Assembly (NCBI GenBank): GCA_009733775.1
Contig: WOGZ01000065.1
Span: 62,001 to 126,000 of the forward strand
Reading direction: 5' to 3'
DNA length: 64,000 nucleotides
Source: Alectoria sarmentosa
Taxonomy: Eukaryota; Ascomycota; Lecanoromycetes; Lecanorales; Parmeliaceae
Shown: positions 43,719-54,586 of the stretch, piece after piece
Layout of the letters: each line of letters begins with the position of its first letter
How positions within the stretch are numbered: position 1 is the first letter of the stretch
Made by a program: the position numbers and the translations under genes
The notes under the pieces: generated by a model
The model's database searches: none
What the model was told of the DNA's origin: nothing
What the model saw: the letters and a program-made list of their open reading frames with translations, nothing else

Positions 43719-46700
43719 ATGTCTACCCCGGAGGAAGAAGAGCCTCCAGGTCGTGAGGAATTTGTGGCTTCATTGACAAGATTTGGTGAAGAGAGAGGGT
43801 ACATTTTGCTACGATCCGTGTGTGTGCCGTTGGTCTGGGTAGCCGCTGACCTCTGGCATTTTTGCAGAATAAATGTGGACTTCCAAGCGCGTGTTAATAC
43901 CAAGCACATCGACCTCTACAAGCTATGGAACGTGATCAGATCAAAAGGAGGATATGATGCTGTCAGCGCTGAGAAGCTGGCGTGGAGGAAAGTTGGTCTT
44001 GACTTCAATCTAGGCTCTGCAAATGCAGCAGCCTATGCTTTTGCTCTAAAAACGACGTACTACAAAAATCTTGCGTAAGAGTCACTGTCTGCAACTCTCG
44101 GAAACCACTCACATCTACCAGGGCATATGAGATCAAGACCCTACATGGCCGAGAGCCGCCTCCAATCGAGATTCTTGAAAAGCTGACTGCAAAGGGCGGT
44201 GACATCCTTAGCCGTACAGTGGAAAACTTCAGACCTCCTCAGAGATCAAGCCTGGTCAATGGCGACAGCGACTCCGGAGGTGAAGGGTCGAAGACACCAA
44301 AAGATGAAAAGATGGACATTGACGACCCTGGTAGTGTAGGACGGAGTTCGAGAGGTAAGTTGGTGACAATACTCTTGGCACATTGATTCTCAATTTCATC
44401 ACCAGCTCATGCGCTTCATTACAGGTCTTCGCCAAGCTCCACCTCAAAGAATCCCCTTTCAGCCGGATGTATCATCGTCTAGACAGCTGCGTCACCCTTC
44501 CGGTCACGCCCAGTCACCTCAGCCAGCAGCCGTGGCCCACACCGGCTACAATTACTCAGCATCTTCAAACCCGAACAGCGCTCAATTTGCCATTGCAAAT
44601 TATGAGCCTCGCCCTCAAATGCCCTTGACTTTACGGCCTATCATGACTCCGAGCTACAACGCTGGCTTGTTCGAGGAGCGCCAAAAGTTGGCACGAACGG
44701 CGAGGAAAGTTGAGCTGGGACTGATTTCGCCAAGTACTAAGGGCATGATGAAGCCTGGTGGTATATCTCTAACCTCCAAAAGCATTCATTCCAAGCTGAC
44801 GAACGGTGAAGCTGGCTTTGACGGCCCAAACATCTACGTCCGAACTCTTCAAGGACTACGCTCACAGGTTCCTGAAGAACAAGACTACGCCCTGCACCAC
44901 CTTGTCAAAATCTCCCATGAACGAGGAGACAAGTATAAATTCGATGCTTTTCCTAATCTTGCCGAGGGCCTCATTGAGTACGTGCTTGGCATCAGCTCTC
45001 TTTTCTATGATGTCAAATGGGAGATATGCTACTCCGACTACGAAGAAAAAATTAACGTCCTTGATGGGATAAGAGGCACCCCAGACATTCTGCAACGCAT
45101 CCAGTCCCTTAAGCGCGTTGACACACCCGATGAGATGGAATCAGACGAGTTTGGTCGCAAGCTTACTAAAATCCTCGAAGCTGGGTTGACAATCCGAAAT
45201 CTGTCCCTTCTCGAGGACAATGCTGTTTATCTATCAGAGATGCCCCAGCTTAGAGACTTCTTGTCGATAGCACTAAATCTCCCCAGCTCGCCAGTCATCA
45301 CAGAGCTGAAACATTATGCGTTAGACATTTCGGAGCAAGTTACGAAGTATTGGCAGATGGACGAGTCAGACCCGCTGTACCGCTCCCTCTTGAGTCAAGT
45401 CAACAACGGACACGACCGTGGCGCCATTCTCACTTCTCTCCGTGCAGTCAGCCGAATATCCATGAACCTCGACGACACAAATATCCTCAAAGGTGTGCCC
45501 GTCTCAGTCATTAAACGAATCTGCGAATGGACTCTCCTTGATGACGAGGACTTTGTCGGCGCTTGCCTAGACTTCCTCTATCAATTCACTGCGGTACCTG
45601 AGAACGTCGGAATTCTTCTATCCAACTCAATTGAACTTCTACTCCCATCTTTCCTTGGCCAGCTCACGCGTTTACTTCAGCACCATGCTCGAACAGAATA
45701 TGTGAAAACAGAGGCCACGGAGGCTATAGCAGCTGCGCCCGCTACAGAGATTCCCAACGTTCCTCAAGATCTCATGGACCAGTTCCTCAAATACGAGGAG
45801 CCGGATCGCTCCAACCACTGGCTCAAAGCAGTGTTCGAGGAAGACGCTGAGAGCGATATTACACAAATAGCCTTATGGCAGGCTTACCAAGCTCGGTTCA
45901 CAGAGTACACGTCTCCTGCGACCCAGCTTTTACCAGCAGCGGAGTTCATAAAGAACGTCAGTACCATCTTCGCTGGCGCCAATGCACAAGTCGTCAATGG
46001 CATCAATCACAAGTTCATCATCAAAGGCATCCGGCCTCGCCATGCTCCAATGGATCCGAAAGGTCGAGTATACAGTCGATGTCTGTGGAAGGTCCCCCGT
46101 TCAAAATCGTGCGGAGACTTTTTCCTGAAGCCAAAATATATGTTTGATCATATTGTCTACGACCATCTTGGAATCGATCGACGTCCTGACGGCACTTGGG
46201 ACTTCCAATCCGCTACACGTGTGAGTCAGCGTCCGAACGATTGCTTCTGGTCCAATTGCCGACACTTCACGAATGGCGGTAAAGCGCCGTCACCATACCA
46301 GTTGGGTATGCATATCAAGACCCACCTTCCAGACGTGTCGAACAAGGCCGTACTCAGGCAGAAGAACAATCGCACCCCGGCCAACCAGACACCTCTGCCA
46401 GGAAAGAAGACAAATGGCGACACCGTGTCTACCGGAATCGTGAATGTTGATCCAGCGCAAGGGAGGGAGGCTACTTACAACACTCAAATGTACCAAAACA
46501 CCGCTGTCGACGAGCTTGGGAACGCAGCTGGGCTCCCACTCACTAGTGTGTTAGTTCTGCGCAATTTGGCAAGGAACATACCCAAAGCAGCTGCACTGCT
46601 GGATACAATCAATCGTGACGCCTTCCGCATTGGTTGGATGGAAAAGTTGTTCGGACCCTTGAAGGACAGGCTGATCTTTGTCATGGCTCATAACAAGCCT

Positions 46701-46757
46701 CTGGCTGGGTATGTTTCCGACGTGATGGGGTTGCTTGAGAAGGGAATTGCACCTTGA
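43719..46757 (+). CDS. RSC9: Rsc9-like ARID subunit of the RSC chromatin remodeller
   Basis: DNA-binding subunit of the RSC (SWI/SNF-type) remodelling complex. Exons 43719..43798, 43868..44074, 44122..44354 and 44425..46757; introns of 69, 47 and 70 bp; product 950 aa. The ARID spans residues about 10-115: FVASLTRFGEERG, HIDLYKLWNVIRSKGGYDAV, EKLAWRKVGLDFNLG, TYYKNLAAYE. A Pro/Ser-rich linker follows, then a large helical-repeat region (GPNIYVRTLQGLRSQVPEEQ through RFTEY). An RFX-type zinc-finger region has CLWKVP, FDHIVYDHLG, DCFWSNCRHF and MHIKTHLP. The tail ends LPLTSVLVLRNLARN and LFGPLKDRLIFVMAHNKPL. An in-frame region continues upstream of 43719 without another ATG. Confidence 0.92.
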
Positions 46758-47093
46758 ATCAGTCTCCGATTTGACATGGCGTTGTGATGGAAAATTGAAT
46801 GTTGCAAGAGGATCAGGCGCAATCAGAGGATATGATACCACATGGTGAGATCTTGACCGTTGCAATTCTTTTCGCTGGCTTGGCGGGCATAAAAAGTAAG
46901 ATGTTGCAAATTCGAGAATTCGCTTCTCACAAAGTTTTTGCATAAACTGTCGTCATATTTGCCGACTGCACATCTTCAAAAAATGATGCGTTGCATAGTA
47001 TATGGTCCATTGGTCCAATAAATGCTTTGCCACTGAATGTTCTGAAACCCATCTTCACCTACACAAGTAGTGGCAGCAATCCCATCGTCCGAT
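46758..47093. other. Intergenic, no gene seen
   Basis: 336 bp between RSC9 and the next plus-strand gene, containing the RSC9 terminator and the downstream promoter. Nothing specific seen. Confidence 0.45.
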
Positions 47094-48950
47094 ATGGCTC
47101 CCTCATCAGCGTCGGCGGCATCTACAGTAACCCAAGGGCCTGTTGCTCTACCCTTGTTCAAATTCTCACATTGCACGAGCCCCAACCCCCAAGCCAAGAT
47201 GATCTGGACCCATTTACCACAGCGAAGCGACATGTTTGCCGTATTCGATGTGATCCGAAAAGTGGGGATCGGCAAGGTCGTGACGGAGACGAAAGTCCTG
47301 AAGCTCATTCGAGGTGGTGAGCTCCTTGTAAGCACCTTTCGACGAAACCGCCCAATCAATCTCTCCTAACACCCACTCAAGGAACAAGTTGAGTTCCCCG
47401 ACCTCCAAGACCAAGTACGCCTGGACGAAGAACGCGCTCTATCCCAACACATCTCAGACAGTGATCTTCGTGTTCTCGTCATCGTCAAGAGACCCCTACT
47501 CGCGCTACGTTATATGCTGCCTGACGGCCAGATACGCAAGACGCAAATGAACTTCGTGCCGTTTTCAGGCTGCGATGTAGCGCTTGAGACTTTGAGAACA
47601 GCTGGCTTACCTATTAGAGATAAAGATCTGCCGCAGTTGCAAGGCCAGCGCCCGCAATCGTCCCAGTCGCAGCCGAAGTCACAAGATAGGCCTGGTTCTT
47701 TAAACGCCGCTCAAGTTCAGCATCCGCAGTCTTCTCACTCACAGTCTCGGGAACAGGAGCGACCTGGTTCTTTGAATGCCGGTCAATCTATTCGCCCACA
47801 GTCACTGCAAAGGGCATTCCCTGATTTTTCGCAGCCGGTTCCACAAGAACGTACTGGGGGTTGGAACACAGGTTATGGTAGCATACACCCACCTGCACAG
47901 CCAACACAGGTCAACATACGGCCAACATCTGCTCCCAGCGGGGTGAGCCAAGACGAGTTCAGCAGGCCTATCGCAGCATCATCCCGCCCAACTCTGGATA
48001 CCTCTGGTACAACAGTAATCACTGTACCACTAGTAGCTAAGCCAAGAACGGAAATGGGCCTGTTACCAAGTCCAGTGTTCAATGGAACATATGAACCTTT
48101 TGGCAGTTTCCAAGTTCGGCCAGTGAGCGCTCCAGAGCAGACACAGATCCAACGAGATTACACCGATACACTTCCACTCTCTCAAATGCTGCCGCCCGAG
48201 CGGACTCTTCCCTTCCCAGAGAAGAAGATACATCCATTCAGGAGAGACGAAGTTGCATCACAGGAAGTACCATCCCAAGGGAAACCTGTTTCTAAGAGTA
48301 AGGTAAAAAGACAGGCGAAACCGCGAGCTCAGCCGGCCAAACCCAGAAAGTCTAGGGCGAAGGTTGGAGTGAGAAGCTTGTCTTCTGATCCACTAGCACC
48401 GAGCTCACCCACTCCTGAATCTCATGCTAAGGGGAAGATTCCCTCATCGAGCGCACCTCCAAGGGATCCAGTTCCGGAATTACAGGTCATACCACCGTCA
48501 TCGGAGCCGCTAGCACTACCAATCATCAACTCTCGCAAACGTTCCGTGACAGACCGGTCCGAGAACCAACCCAATAAGCGGCAAGCTCAGACCATGACCA
48601 AGACCACGACGGAAAATATGACCGGGACCATGACCGAGGACCTTACGACTGCCGTTCCAGAGCAACAATCCGAAGGGCAGCCAGGCCAAGCCACGAATCC
48701 ATTCATCAACGTCAGCAACCACGATGTCCTGGATACTATCGACAACCTGGTGCGAAAATACCACGACCTCCCAGCGCCTAAACCACCTCAGACTGCAAGG
48801 GAGCATTTGGCCGAATTTGTGGCACACAGCGACGAGGAGATGGCGAGGGCTATCGACAATCTGATCTGCGAGTGCCTCCAAGATGAGAGTTTCGGAAAGT
48901 TGATGGACAGTGTTGAGGGGGCTTGGAAAAGGATCGGACTGGGGTGTTGA
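47094..48950 (+). CDS. Rec114-like meiotic recombination protein (tentative)
   Basis: Exons 47094..47327 and 47382..48950 (54-bp intron); product 600 aa. An N-terminal folded region of about 130 aa (VALPLFKFSHCTSPNPQAKM, WTHLPQRSDMFAVFDVI, KVGIGKVVTETKVLKLI, VLVIVKRPLLALRYMLPD) looks like a PH-type domain. A long Ser/Pro/Gln-rich linker follows, with a 24-residue tandem repeat. A short helical C-terminal domain (NHDVLDTIDNLVRKYHDL, LAEFVAHSDEEMARAIDNLI, ESFGKLMDSVEGAWKRIGL) closes the protein. This architecture, PH domain, disordered linker and C-terminal helical domain, is that of Rec114, a partner of Mei4 in meiotic double-strand-break formation. Sequence identity cannot be confirmed here, so the assignment is inference; it could be another disordered nuclear protein. 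Confidence 0.5.
47649..47800 (+). repeat. 72-bp in-frame tandem repeat within the Rec114-like gene
   Basis: Unit 1 at 47649-47720 and unit 2 at 47721-47792, with a partial third. Each encodes a 24-residue block containing PQSS, then RPGSLNA. Seen directly. Confidence 0.85.
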
Positions 48951-49262
48951 CGAGCGCGTGAAACAGACTGAAGAAGGAAGGAGAAAGGGAGTCACGACTT
49001 GCTGGCATATGGACCGAGGCTCTTCTTTGGCATGTTGCTCGCGTAACGATCTCGATATCATGCTGTTAATGGCTTCTGGATCTTTGCTATATCATCTGCA
49101 TTTGGCGTCAGCTCTGCACATATACCCCGATTTGCATAGCTCTGCTTCGAGGCGATGTTTTGGAACTCGGTAGAAACATGAGTTGTACGATCGAGCCTCC
49201 CGAGCCATGCACTATCCGCATTCAAACGCCATCGCTATGCCAAAGTAACACTTCCCCTAGTC
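48951..49262. other. Intergenic between convergent genes
   Basis: 312 bp between the Rec114-like stop and the COQ5 stop. No gene seen. Confidence 0.45.
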
Positions 49263-50222
49263 CTAACTTAGAGGCTTCATCCCCTTATGCACACATGCAA
49301 TCCCCCCCATCAAATCATCCCACCCCTTCCCATCCTCCCCACCCGGCACCAAGAATCCCGCCTCCTCAATCATCCCCTTCCACTCCTCCTGCCCCGGAAA
49401 TCTTTCAATACTCTCGACCAAATACTGATAACTCTCGCGATCCCCCGCCACCAATTGCCCAATCAGCGGAATAGCCCCAAAGCTCCACCTCTTATAAACG
49501 GCCTCAAAAAGTCGATTGTTCACCTTGCTGAACTCCAAGCACGCGAAAACGCCGCCGGGTTTGAGGACACGGAACGCTTCGCGCAGGGCAAGGTCTTTGT
49601 GTGTGAAGTTGCGGATGCCAAAGGCGACGGTGTAGAGGTCGATGCTGTTGTTTTGCACTTCGGATAAATCTTCGGCGTTCGCTTCCATCCAGCTGAGCCG
49701 GCCGCTTTGCTCGTAGCCGCCCCAGCGAGCGCGTCGTTTGCCTTCTGCTAGCATGTCTGGATTGATATCGCTGACTATAATCTTTGAAGCGTGATCATTA
49801 TTGATAGCCGTACAGTGCTCCAGCACCCTGAAGGCTATGTCCCCCGTTCCGCCTGCAACATCCAGAATCGTCTGCCCCTGCCCCTGCCCCTTCTCCTTCC
49901 CGCTATTTCTGATACCAGGATTAATTGACCTTACGAAATAATCTTTCCACAGTCTATGGGTACCGACGGACATGAGATCGTTCATGGTGTCGTAGGAGGA
50001 GGCGACGGAGGTAAAAACATCGGCAACGCGCGACTGCTTGGATGATGAGGGGACTGTTTTGAAGCCGAAATGCGTCGTAGAATTGGGGGCATCCTGTTTT
50101 GGTATTTGTTGTTGCTGTTGCGCGAGAAGGCGGGTGCAAGAGAGGCAGCGGTAAGGAGGGCGAGAGTTAAGGAGGTGGTGGGCTAGGCGGGTAGAGATAC
50201 GGGGGGAATTTGGGGTGGACAT
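49263..50222 (-). CDS. COQ5: COQ5, mitochondrial 2-methoxy-6-polyprenyl-1,4-benzoquinol methyltransferase
   Basis: C-methyltransferase of ubiquinone biosynthesis in the mitochondrial matrix, S-adenosylmethionine dependent. Single exon, 319 aa, the normal length. The N-terminus (MSTPNSPRISTRLAHHLLNS) is basic and Ser/Arg-rich, fitting a mitochondrial presequence. UbiE-family blocks are in order: VFTSVASSYDTMNDLMSVGT, HRLWKDYFV, SAM motif I LDVAGGTGDIAFR, VSDINPDMLAEGKRRA, ANAEDL, YTVAFGIRNFTHKDLALREA, RVLKPGGVFACLEFSKV, GAIPLIGQLVAGDRESYQYL and IERFPGQEEW, ending in a GGIACVHKG strand. A Gly/Gln-rich insert (KEKGQGQGQ) precedes motif I. Divergent from the keto-acid dehydrogenase E1 alpha gene, 293 bp apart. 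Confidence 0.96.
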   Translation of the reverse strand: MSTPNSPRISTRLAHHLLNSRPPYRCLSCTRLLAQQQQQIPKQDAPNSTTHFGFKTVPSSSKQSRVADVFTSVASSYDTMNDLMSVGTHRLWKDYFVRSINPGIRNSGKEKGQGQGQTILDVAGGTGDIAFRVLEHCTAINNDHASKIIVSDINPDMLAEGKRRARWGGYEQSGRLSWMEANAEDLSEVQNNSIDLYTVAFGIRNFTHKDLALREAFRVLKPGGVFACLEFSKVNNRLFEAVYKRWSFGAIPLIGQLVAGDRESYQYLVESIERFPGQEEWKGMIEEAGFLVPGGEDGKGWDDLMGGIACVHKGMKPLS

Positions 50223-50515
50223 AATGAGTTGCGACTGAGAACTTGATCGAGTAGATAGATAGTATGTACCTCAACCCTCTAGTCTCCAAAGAGTGAGTTC
50301 CTGCCAAGCTTTGATATCACGCTAGTAGACGTGGAGACGGATAGATCCGTGATAAGATTGTGCAGGGGAGAGACGCTAAGCCGGTGAGCCGACGCAAAGC
50401 GAAAACAATATTCACTTTCCCAACTCCATGCCGCCGCCCCGCGGCACAGCTGACCCCAGAGAGGAGTGATCTCTTGCAGCATTATTCTCACTACAGACAT
50501 GATCGATCGAATACC
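50223..50515. promoter_or_regulatory. Divergent promoter region of two mitochondrial-enzyme genes
   Basis: 293 bp between the COQ5 and E1 alpha start codons. Shared control of the pair is possible; no site identified. Confidence 0.4.
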
Positions 50516-52097
50516 ATGTCTCTTTGCCTCTCAAAACCTACATGGCTACTCCGCAATCCGTCGAGAGTGCAGATACTGCAGCGCGTCTCTAGAAGGCAAA
50601 CAAGATGGAGCTCCCTGTCTCAAAGACCCGGTTCGGATCGGTACGAACAATAAGAGAGACACCAACTATTGTAAACTAATGCATCAAAGAGTCCATTTTC
50701 CGGGCGCCGTAAACAGCAAGTTCACTACACAACTGGCGTTCGAGCACCCTTCCACTCATCCGGCAATGCCTACGTACCGGGTAATGGATTCGGACGGCGT
50801 GGTAGTAGATGAATCTCGGAAGCCGTCAGGGATCAGTAGCGAGGAAATTGTGACGTGGTATCGGAACATGTTGACGGGTAGGAGCCTCCCAGAGCATTAA
50901 GGCAATGGGCAGAATGTATTTTCTGATGGGTTAGTGTCAGCGTTTTAGTCAGCATTATGGATCTTATCATGTTTGACGCACAAAGACAGGGGAGGCTGAG
51001 CTTCTATATGGTAAGCAGTCCTTACTTGGCTTCAGGTATGTTCACTCCTAATGCGAGACAGGTCTCCGCTGGTGAAGAAGGCATCGCAATTGGATCAGCT
51101 TCTGCTTTAGTCCCTGAAGATGTCATATTCTGTCAATACAGAGAGACGGGTGTCTTCCAACAACGAGGCTTCAAACTGTCCGACTTCATGAATCAGCTCT
51201 TCGCCAATTGCAAAGATGAGGGCAAAGGTCGCAACATGCCCGTCCACTATGGCAGTGGCAAGCTCAATATCGTCTGATGGCCCTTCTAATTGAGATTGGA
51301 GGACACTGACGCCATCTTAGCATACCATCTCTTCACCCCTAGGAACCCAGATCCCCCAAGCCGCTGGTGCAGCTTATGCCCTGAAAATCCAAGCGTTGCA
51401 AAATCCCAACATAGCACCTCGAGTCGTAGCTTGTTACTTTGGGGAAGGAGCAGCCAGCGAAGGTGACTTCCACGCCGCGCTAAACATAGCTGCAACGCGC
51501 TCTTGTCCTGTGGTCTTTATCTGTCGCAACAACGGCTACGCTATCTCGACTTCCACGCTAGAGCAATACCGCGGTGACGGCATTGCGAGCCGGGGTATAG
51601 GTTACGGTATCGACACCATTCGCGTTGATGGCAACGACATATTCGCTGTCCGAGAGGTCACCAAAGAAGCTAGGCGGATGGCGCTGGAAGATGGCGGAAA
51701 ACCCGTGCTTGTTGAAGCGATGAGCTATCGCGTCTCACACCACAGCACCAGCGATGACAGTTTCGCCTACCGAGCTAAGGTTGAAGTGGAAGACTGGAAA
51801 CGGCGAGACAATCCCATCACAAGACTGCGAAAGTGGATGCAGCACCAAGGCATGTGGGACGAGGAGAAGGAGAAGGAGGCGCGGAGCCAAATTCGCAAAG
51901 ATGTACTGAAAGCTTTTGCGGAGGCGGAGAAGGAGAAGAGGGCGCCACTGAGAGATATTTTTACTGATGTGTATGAAAATTTGAGTGAGGAAAGCAAAAG
52001 GCAGATGAAGGAGTTGGGGAGGTTGCTGGACGAGTACCCAGAGGAGTATGACGTTAGTGGGTTTGAAGGTGGTAGAAAAGGGTTATCTGAGCCATGA
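50516..52097 (+). CDS. Branched-chain 2-oxo acid dehydrogenase E1 alpha subunit
   Basis: Mitochondrial thiamine-diphosphate enzyme subunit that decarboxylates the oxo acids of Leu, Ile and Val. Exons 50516..50640, 50690..50877, 50949..51010, 51062..51271 and 51321..52097; introns of 49-71 bp; product 453 aa. The first ~45 residues are a basic mitochondrial presequence. Core blocks: PTYRVMDSDGVVVDESRKP, IVTWYRNMLTVSIMDLIMFD, RQGRLSFYMVSAGEEG, YRETGVFQQRGF, MPVHYGSG, SSPLGTQIPQAAGAAYALK. The ThDP motif runs from CYFGEGAASEGDFHAALN to CRNNGYAIST. The conserved phosphorylation-loop motif YRVSHHSTSDDSFAYR is present, so kinase control is expected. The tail is the usual helical MDEYPEEYDV-like end (LLDEYPEEYDVSGFEG). 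Confidence 0.95.
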
Positions 52098-53198
52098 AAC
52101 CAAATACGCTGTCAAGATTTGTGCTTCCCAGTTTCCTGCCAGCCACCTTGTCAGCCGGCTACCTGAGTTAGTATGGTACTTAAGACGTGCTCCAGGGGTC
52201 ACATACCTGAATTTTGACATGTTCCGGGGACTGAGGCTATTCGATCTGATGAGATGCGTACCGAAATTTTCCGAGGAAGGATAACGTTCTGAGGCCAGCC
52301 ATTTCCTGATCGAGGCAAAAAAAGATGAAGAATTGAAGTGTGGAGACTATAGATGGGTAAGGATAAACAGAAATATGCGAATAGTGCTCTATTGGCCTCC
52401 TCCCGCTCCTGATTACGATTCGATAAGGCTGTCAACACTTGCCACCTCCCCCGCATCCTTCATATATTGAATCAGTAAATTTATTCCGTCCTCTAGGGAG
52501 GACCTAGCTTGAGCTGCGGGATGAGTGGTTTGCCCACTCTCCCTATGTTGTTCGCTAGCGTAAAGGGACGATGGAGGGGAGGAACCGATTGGTGGAAAAG
52601 GGCATGTGGCTGGTTGGAAAAGAAGAAGTGTTTCGAGGAGGAGGAGGAAGGGTAGTGGAAAAGTTGACCGGGGCTGCGGTTTGCTTGTTTCATGGGGTTT
52701 CTTTGGGTTTCAACGGATATTTACATTACAGTAGAATTCCTTCGGGAGTTTTCGTAGAGGCCTGCGCAGTTCGCAGGTTCCGAGCTTTTGGCATTTGTGG
52801 TTTTCGGTTTTATTTCTGGGTGGTTGGGAGCATGTGTGTGTGTTGATCTATTGATAATGCTACTTGCTTCGACTTGAGAAGAAAGATCACTACGCCAGCT
52901 CCTACGTCTTGGCCTCGTTCTACGGCATCTCGTTCATCGGTACACAATGATATCGCTGACTAGTACATAGGATCACAAACATTATGGAACATTATGGCCA
53001 AAGAGACGTTTTGAAAAAAGCAACAAGTACACTAACGAGCGTACAGCAACGAGACGCCCCCACAAAATCCAAAAGCATTACCAAGAGATCGTGTTCGCAT
53101 ATAAAGCATCAACATTATTTGTTAGAAGAGCGTCGCGATCATCGTCATCATCAAAAGAAGCCGTCTAAGGCCTACCTCCCGAATTTCACCCCCTAAAT
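52098..53198. other. Intergenic, no gene seen
   Basis: 1.1 kb between the E1 alpha stop and the 3' end of the small secreted protein gene. Several short frames but no ATG-started ORF with coding character; no repeat recognised. Confidence 0.5.
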
Positions 53199-53603
53199 TC
53201 AGGAACCAGTCTTTTCATTATTGTACTGATATGGGTCACCCGCCATCGCACTGCCCCACGGACCCGTGGCAATAAAGTCCATGCTGTAACAATTATCATA
53301 ACCTCCTTCATTGGTAGTGGTCGAATTCTGCTCGATGGTGCCGATCTGATCCATGCAGTTGGTGTCGCTGAAGATGTTGATGTTGTACGAAACCTCATCG
53401 TCCCTTTCAGGAATGAAGACGGCGAGAATGTAGGCATCCGGCTTTTCGGGCTGGTAGAGCTTGCAGTCTGAGCCTGAGAGGCCGATGTCGTTGCCGATGG
53501 GGCGGCCCACGCAATTGTAGTCGCTGGGGTCGTAGGCGGTGAGACTCATGCCGGCGAGGGCGCTGGCGCTCAGGGCGGCGAGGATGAGAGCGTGAGAGTG
53601 CAT
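53199..53603 (-). CDS. Small secreted cysteine-containing protein
   Basis: Function unknown. Single exon of 134 codons; MHSHALILAALSASALAGMS is a signal peptide. The mature ~115 residues contain four cysteines (YNCVG, SDCKL, TNCMD, DNCYS), enough for two disulfides, and one NST sequon. The chain is acidic and Tyr/Asp/Asn-rich, with YILAVFIPERDDEVSYNI in the middle. Size, signal peptide and cysteines fit the broad class of fungal small secreted proteins, which includes candidate effectors and cell-surface proteins; the sequence does not say which. Upstream sequence to 53760 includes a TATA-like GATTTATAGGG near 53706-53716 read on the plus strand. Confidence 0.68.
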   Translation of the reverse strand: MHSHALILAALSASALAGMSLTAYDPSDYNCVGRPIGNDIGLSGSDCKLYQPEKPDAYILAVFIPERDDEVSYNINIFSDTNCMDQIGTIEQNSTTTNEGGYDNCYSMDFIATGPWGSAMAGDPYQYNNEKTGS

Positions 53604-54586
53604 GGTGGTTTGAGCTTGTTGGTTGGTTGGAATGTGAGGTCAGGAAACTGGCATTAAAATCGAGATGAATGAATGTGTAAGAAGACTGAAAGAGGGAAGC
53701 AGCTTGGATTTATAGGGAAGAGGTTGGCAAACAAAAGCGCTGTACTGCGGGTGTGATCTCGCGTTAGGGAAAGGGTCTCATCTTTGTGTATCCTCGATGT
53801 TCTCTATCTTGCTTTATGCTGACAAGAATTAGGCATTCGGTTGTCCTACTTGCTTTGAAACACAAGGGAGACTGTTGTAAAGAATGGAATAAACGCACTT
53901 GGGCAACAAAAGAACAAACCATTCTTAAGAGAACCTTGAAAGATGATAATAATTTCTCCATAGGTCCTTTCCGGATCCAATGAGCATTCATTTGGCCCAA
54001 AACGGGCAATAAGTGTGATTTGCTTGTCGGTGTGTTTGCCCGTTCTGGCAATGAAGAATCAAGCTTTTGCTTCTTTGTTATCTGACATAGAGATAGGTGG
54101 CAAGTGCGATGATTGCCTTGGCGGCTGACTGCTGGAAGGCGAGATGGCTCATTGTGATCCAGTGGGGTTTGATGCTATTGACAGCAACTAAAGACCACAA
54201 TGCGCAAACCGTTGCTGTGCACCCTGGGAAAAATTACGTTTTGTGCTGGGAGTTGGGTGAGGTCGCACTTTATTGTGACATTGTACCCAGCAGCTCGATC
54301 CCTTCTCCGGCTCCAAACTCTCTATGCTTGTTTCTTTGTGCAGTCTTACCGAATTGCCGGTTTACAATGCGAGTCCCATTGTCCTCTGAAGCAGACACCT
54401 CTGCACCATTTTGTCTACGGTGATACAACAAACAGCAATGACTAGCTTTTGAGTCAGAAATCCCCCAATGCGGTCGGTCATTACCGACCAATATCTTCCA
54501 CTTGTTGGCGCAGGCTCCTCGCGCTAAGAGACACCATCTCGCACATTTTCGCCAGATCCCCAGTATCCGACCGTTCGGAGACAGCA
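53604..54586. promoter_or_regulatory. Divergent intergenic region, no gene seen
   Basis: 983 bp upstream of both the small secreted protein and the C48-type peptidase. The frame of the peptidase gene stays open upstream to about 54449 but has no earlier ATG than 54587. Other frames are short. Confidence 0.45.
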
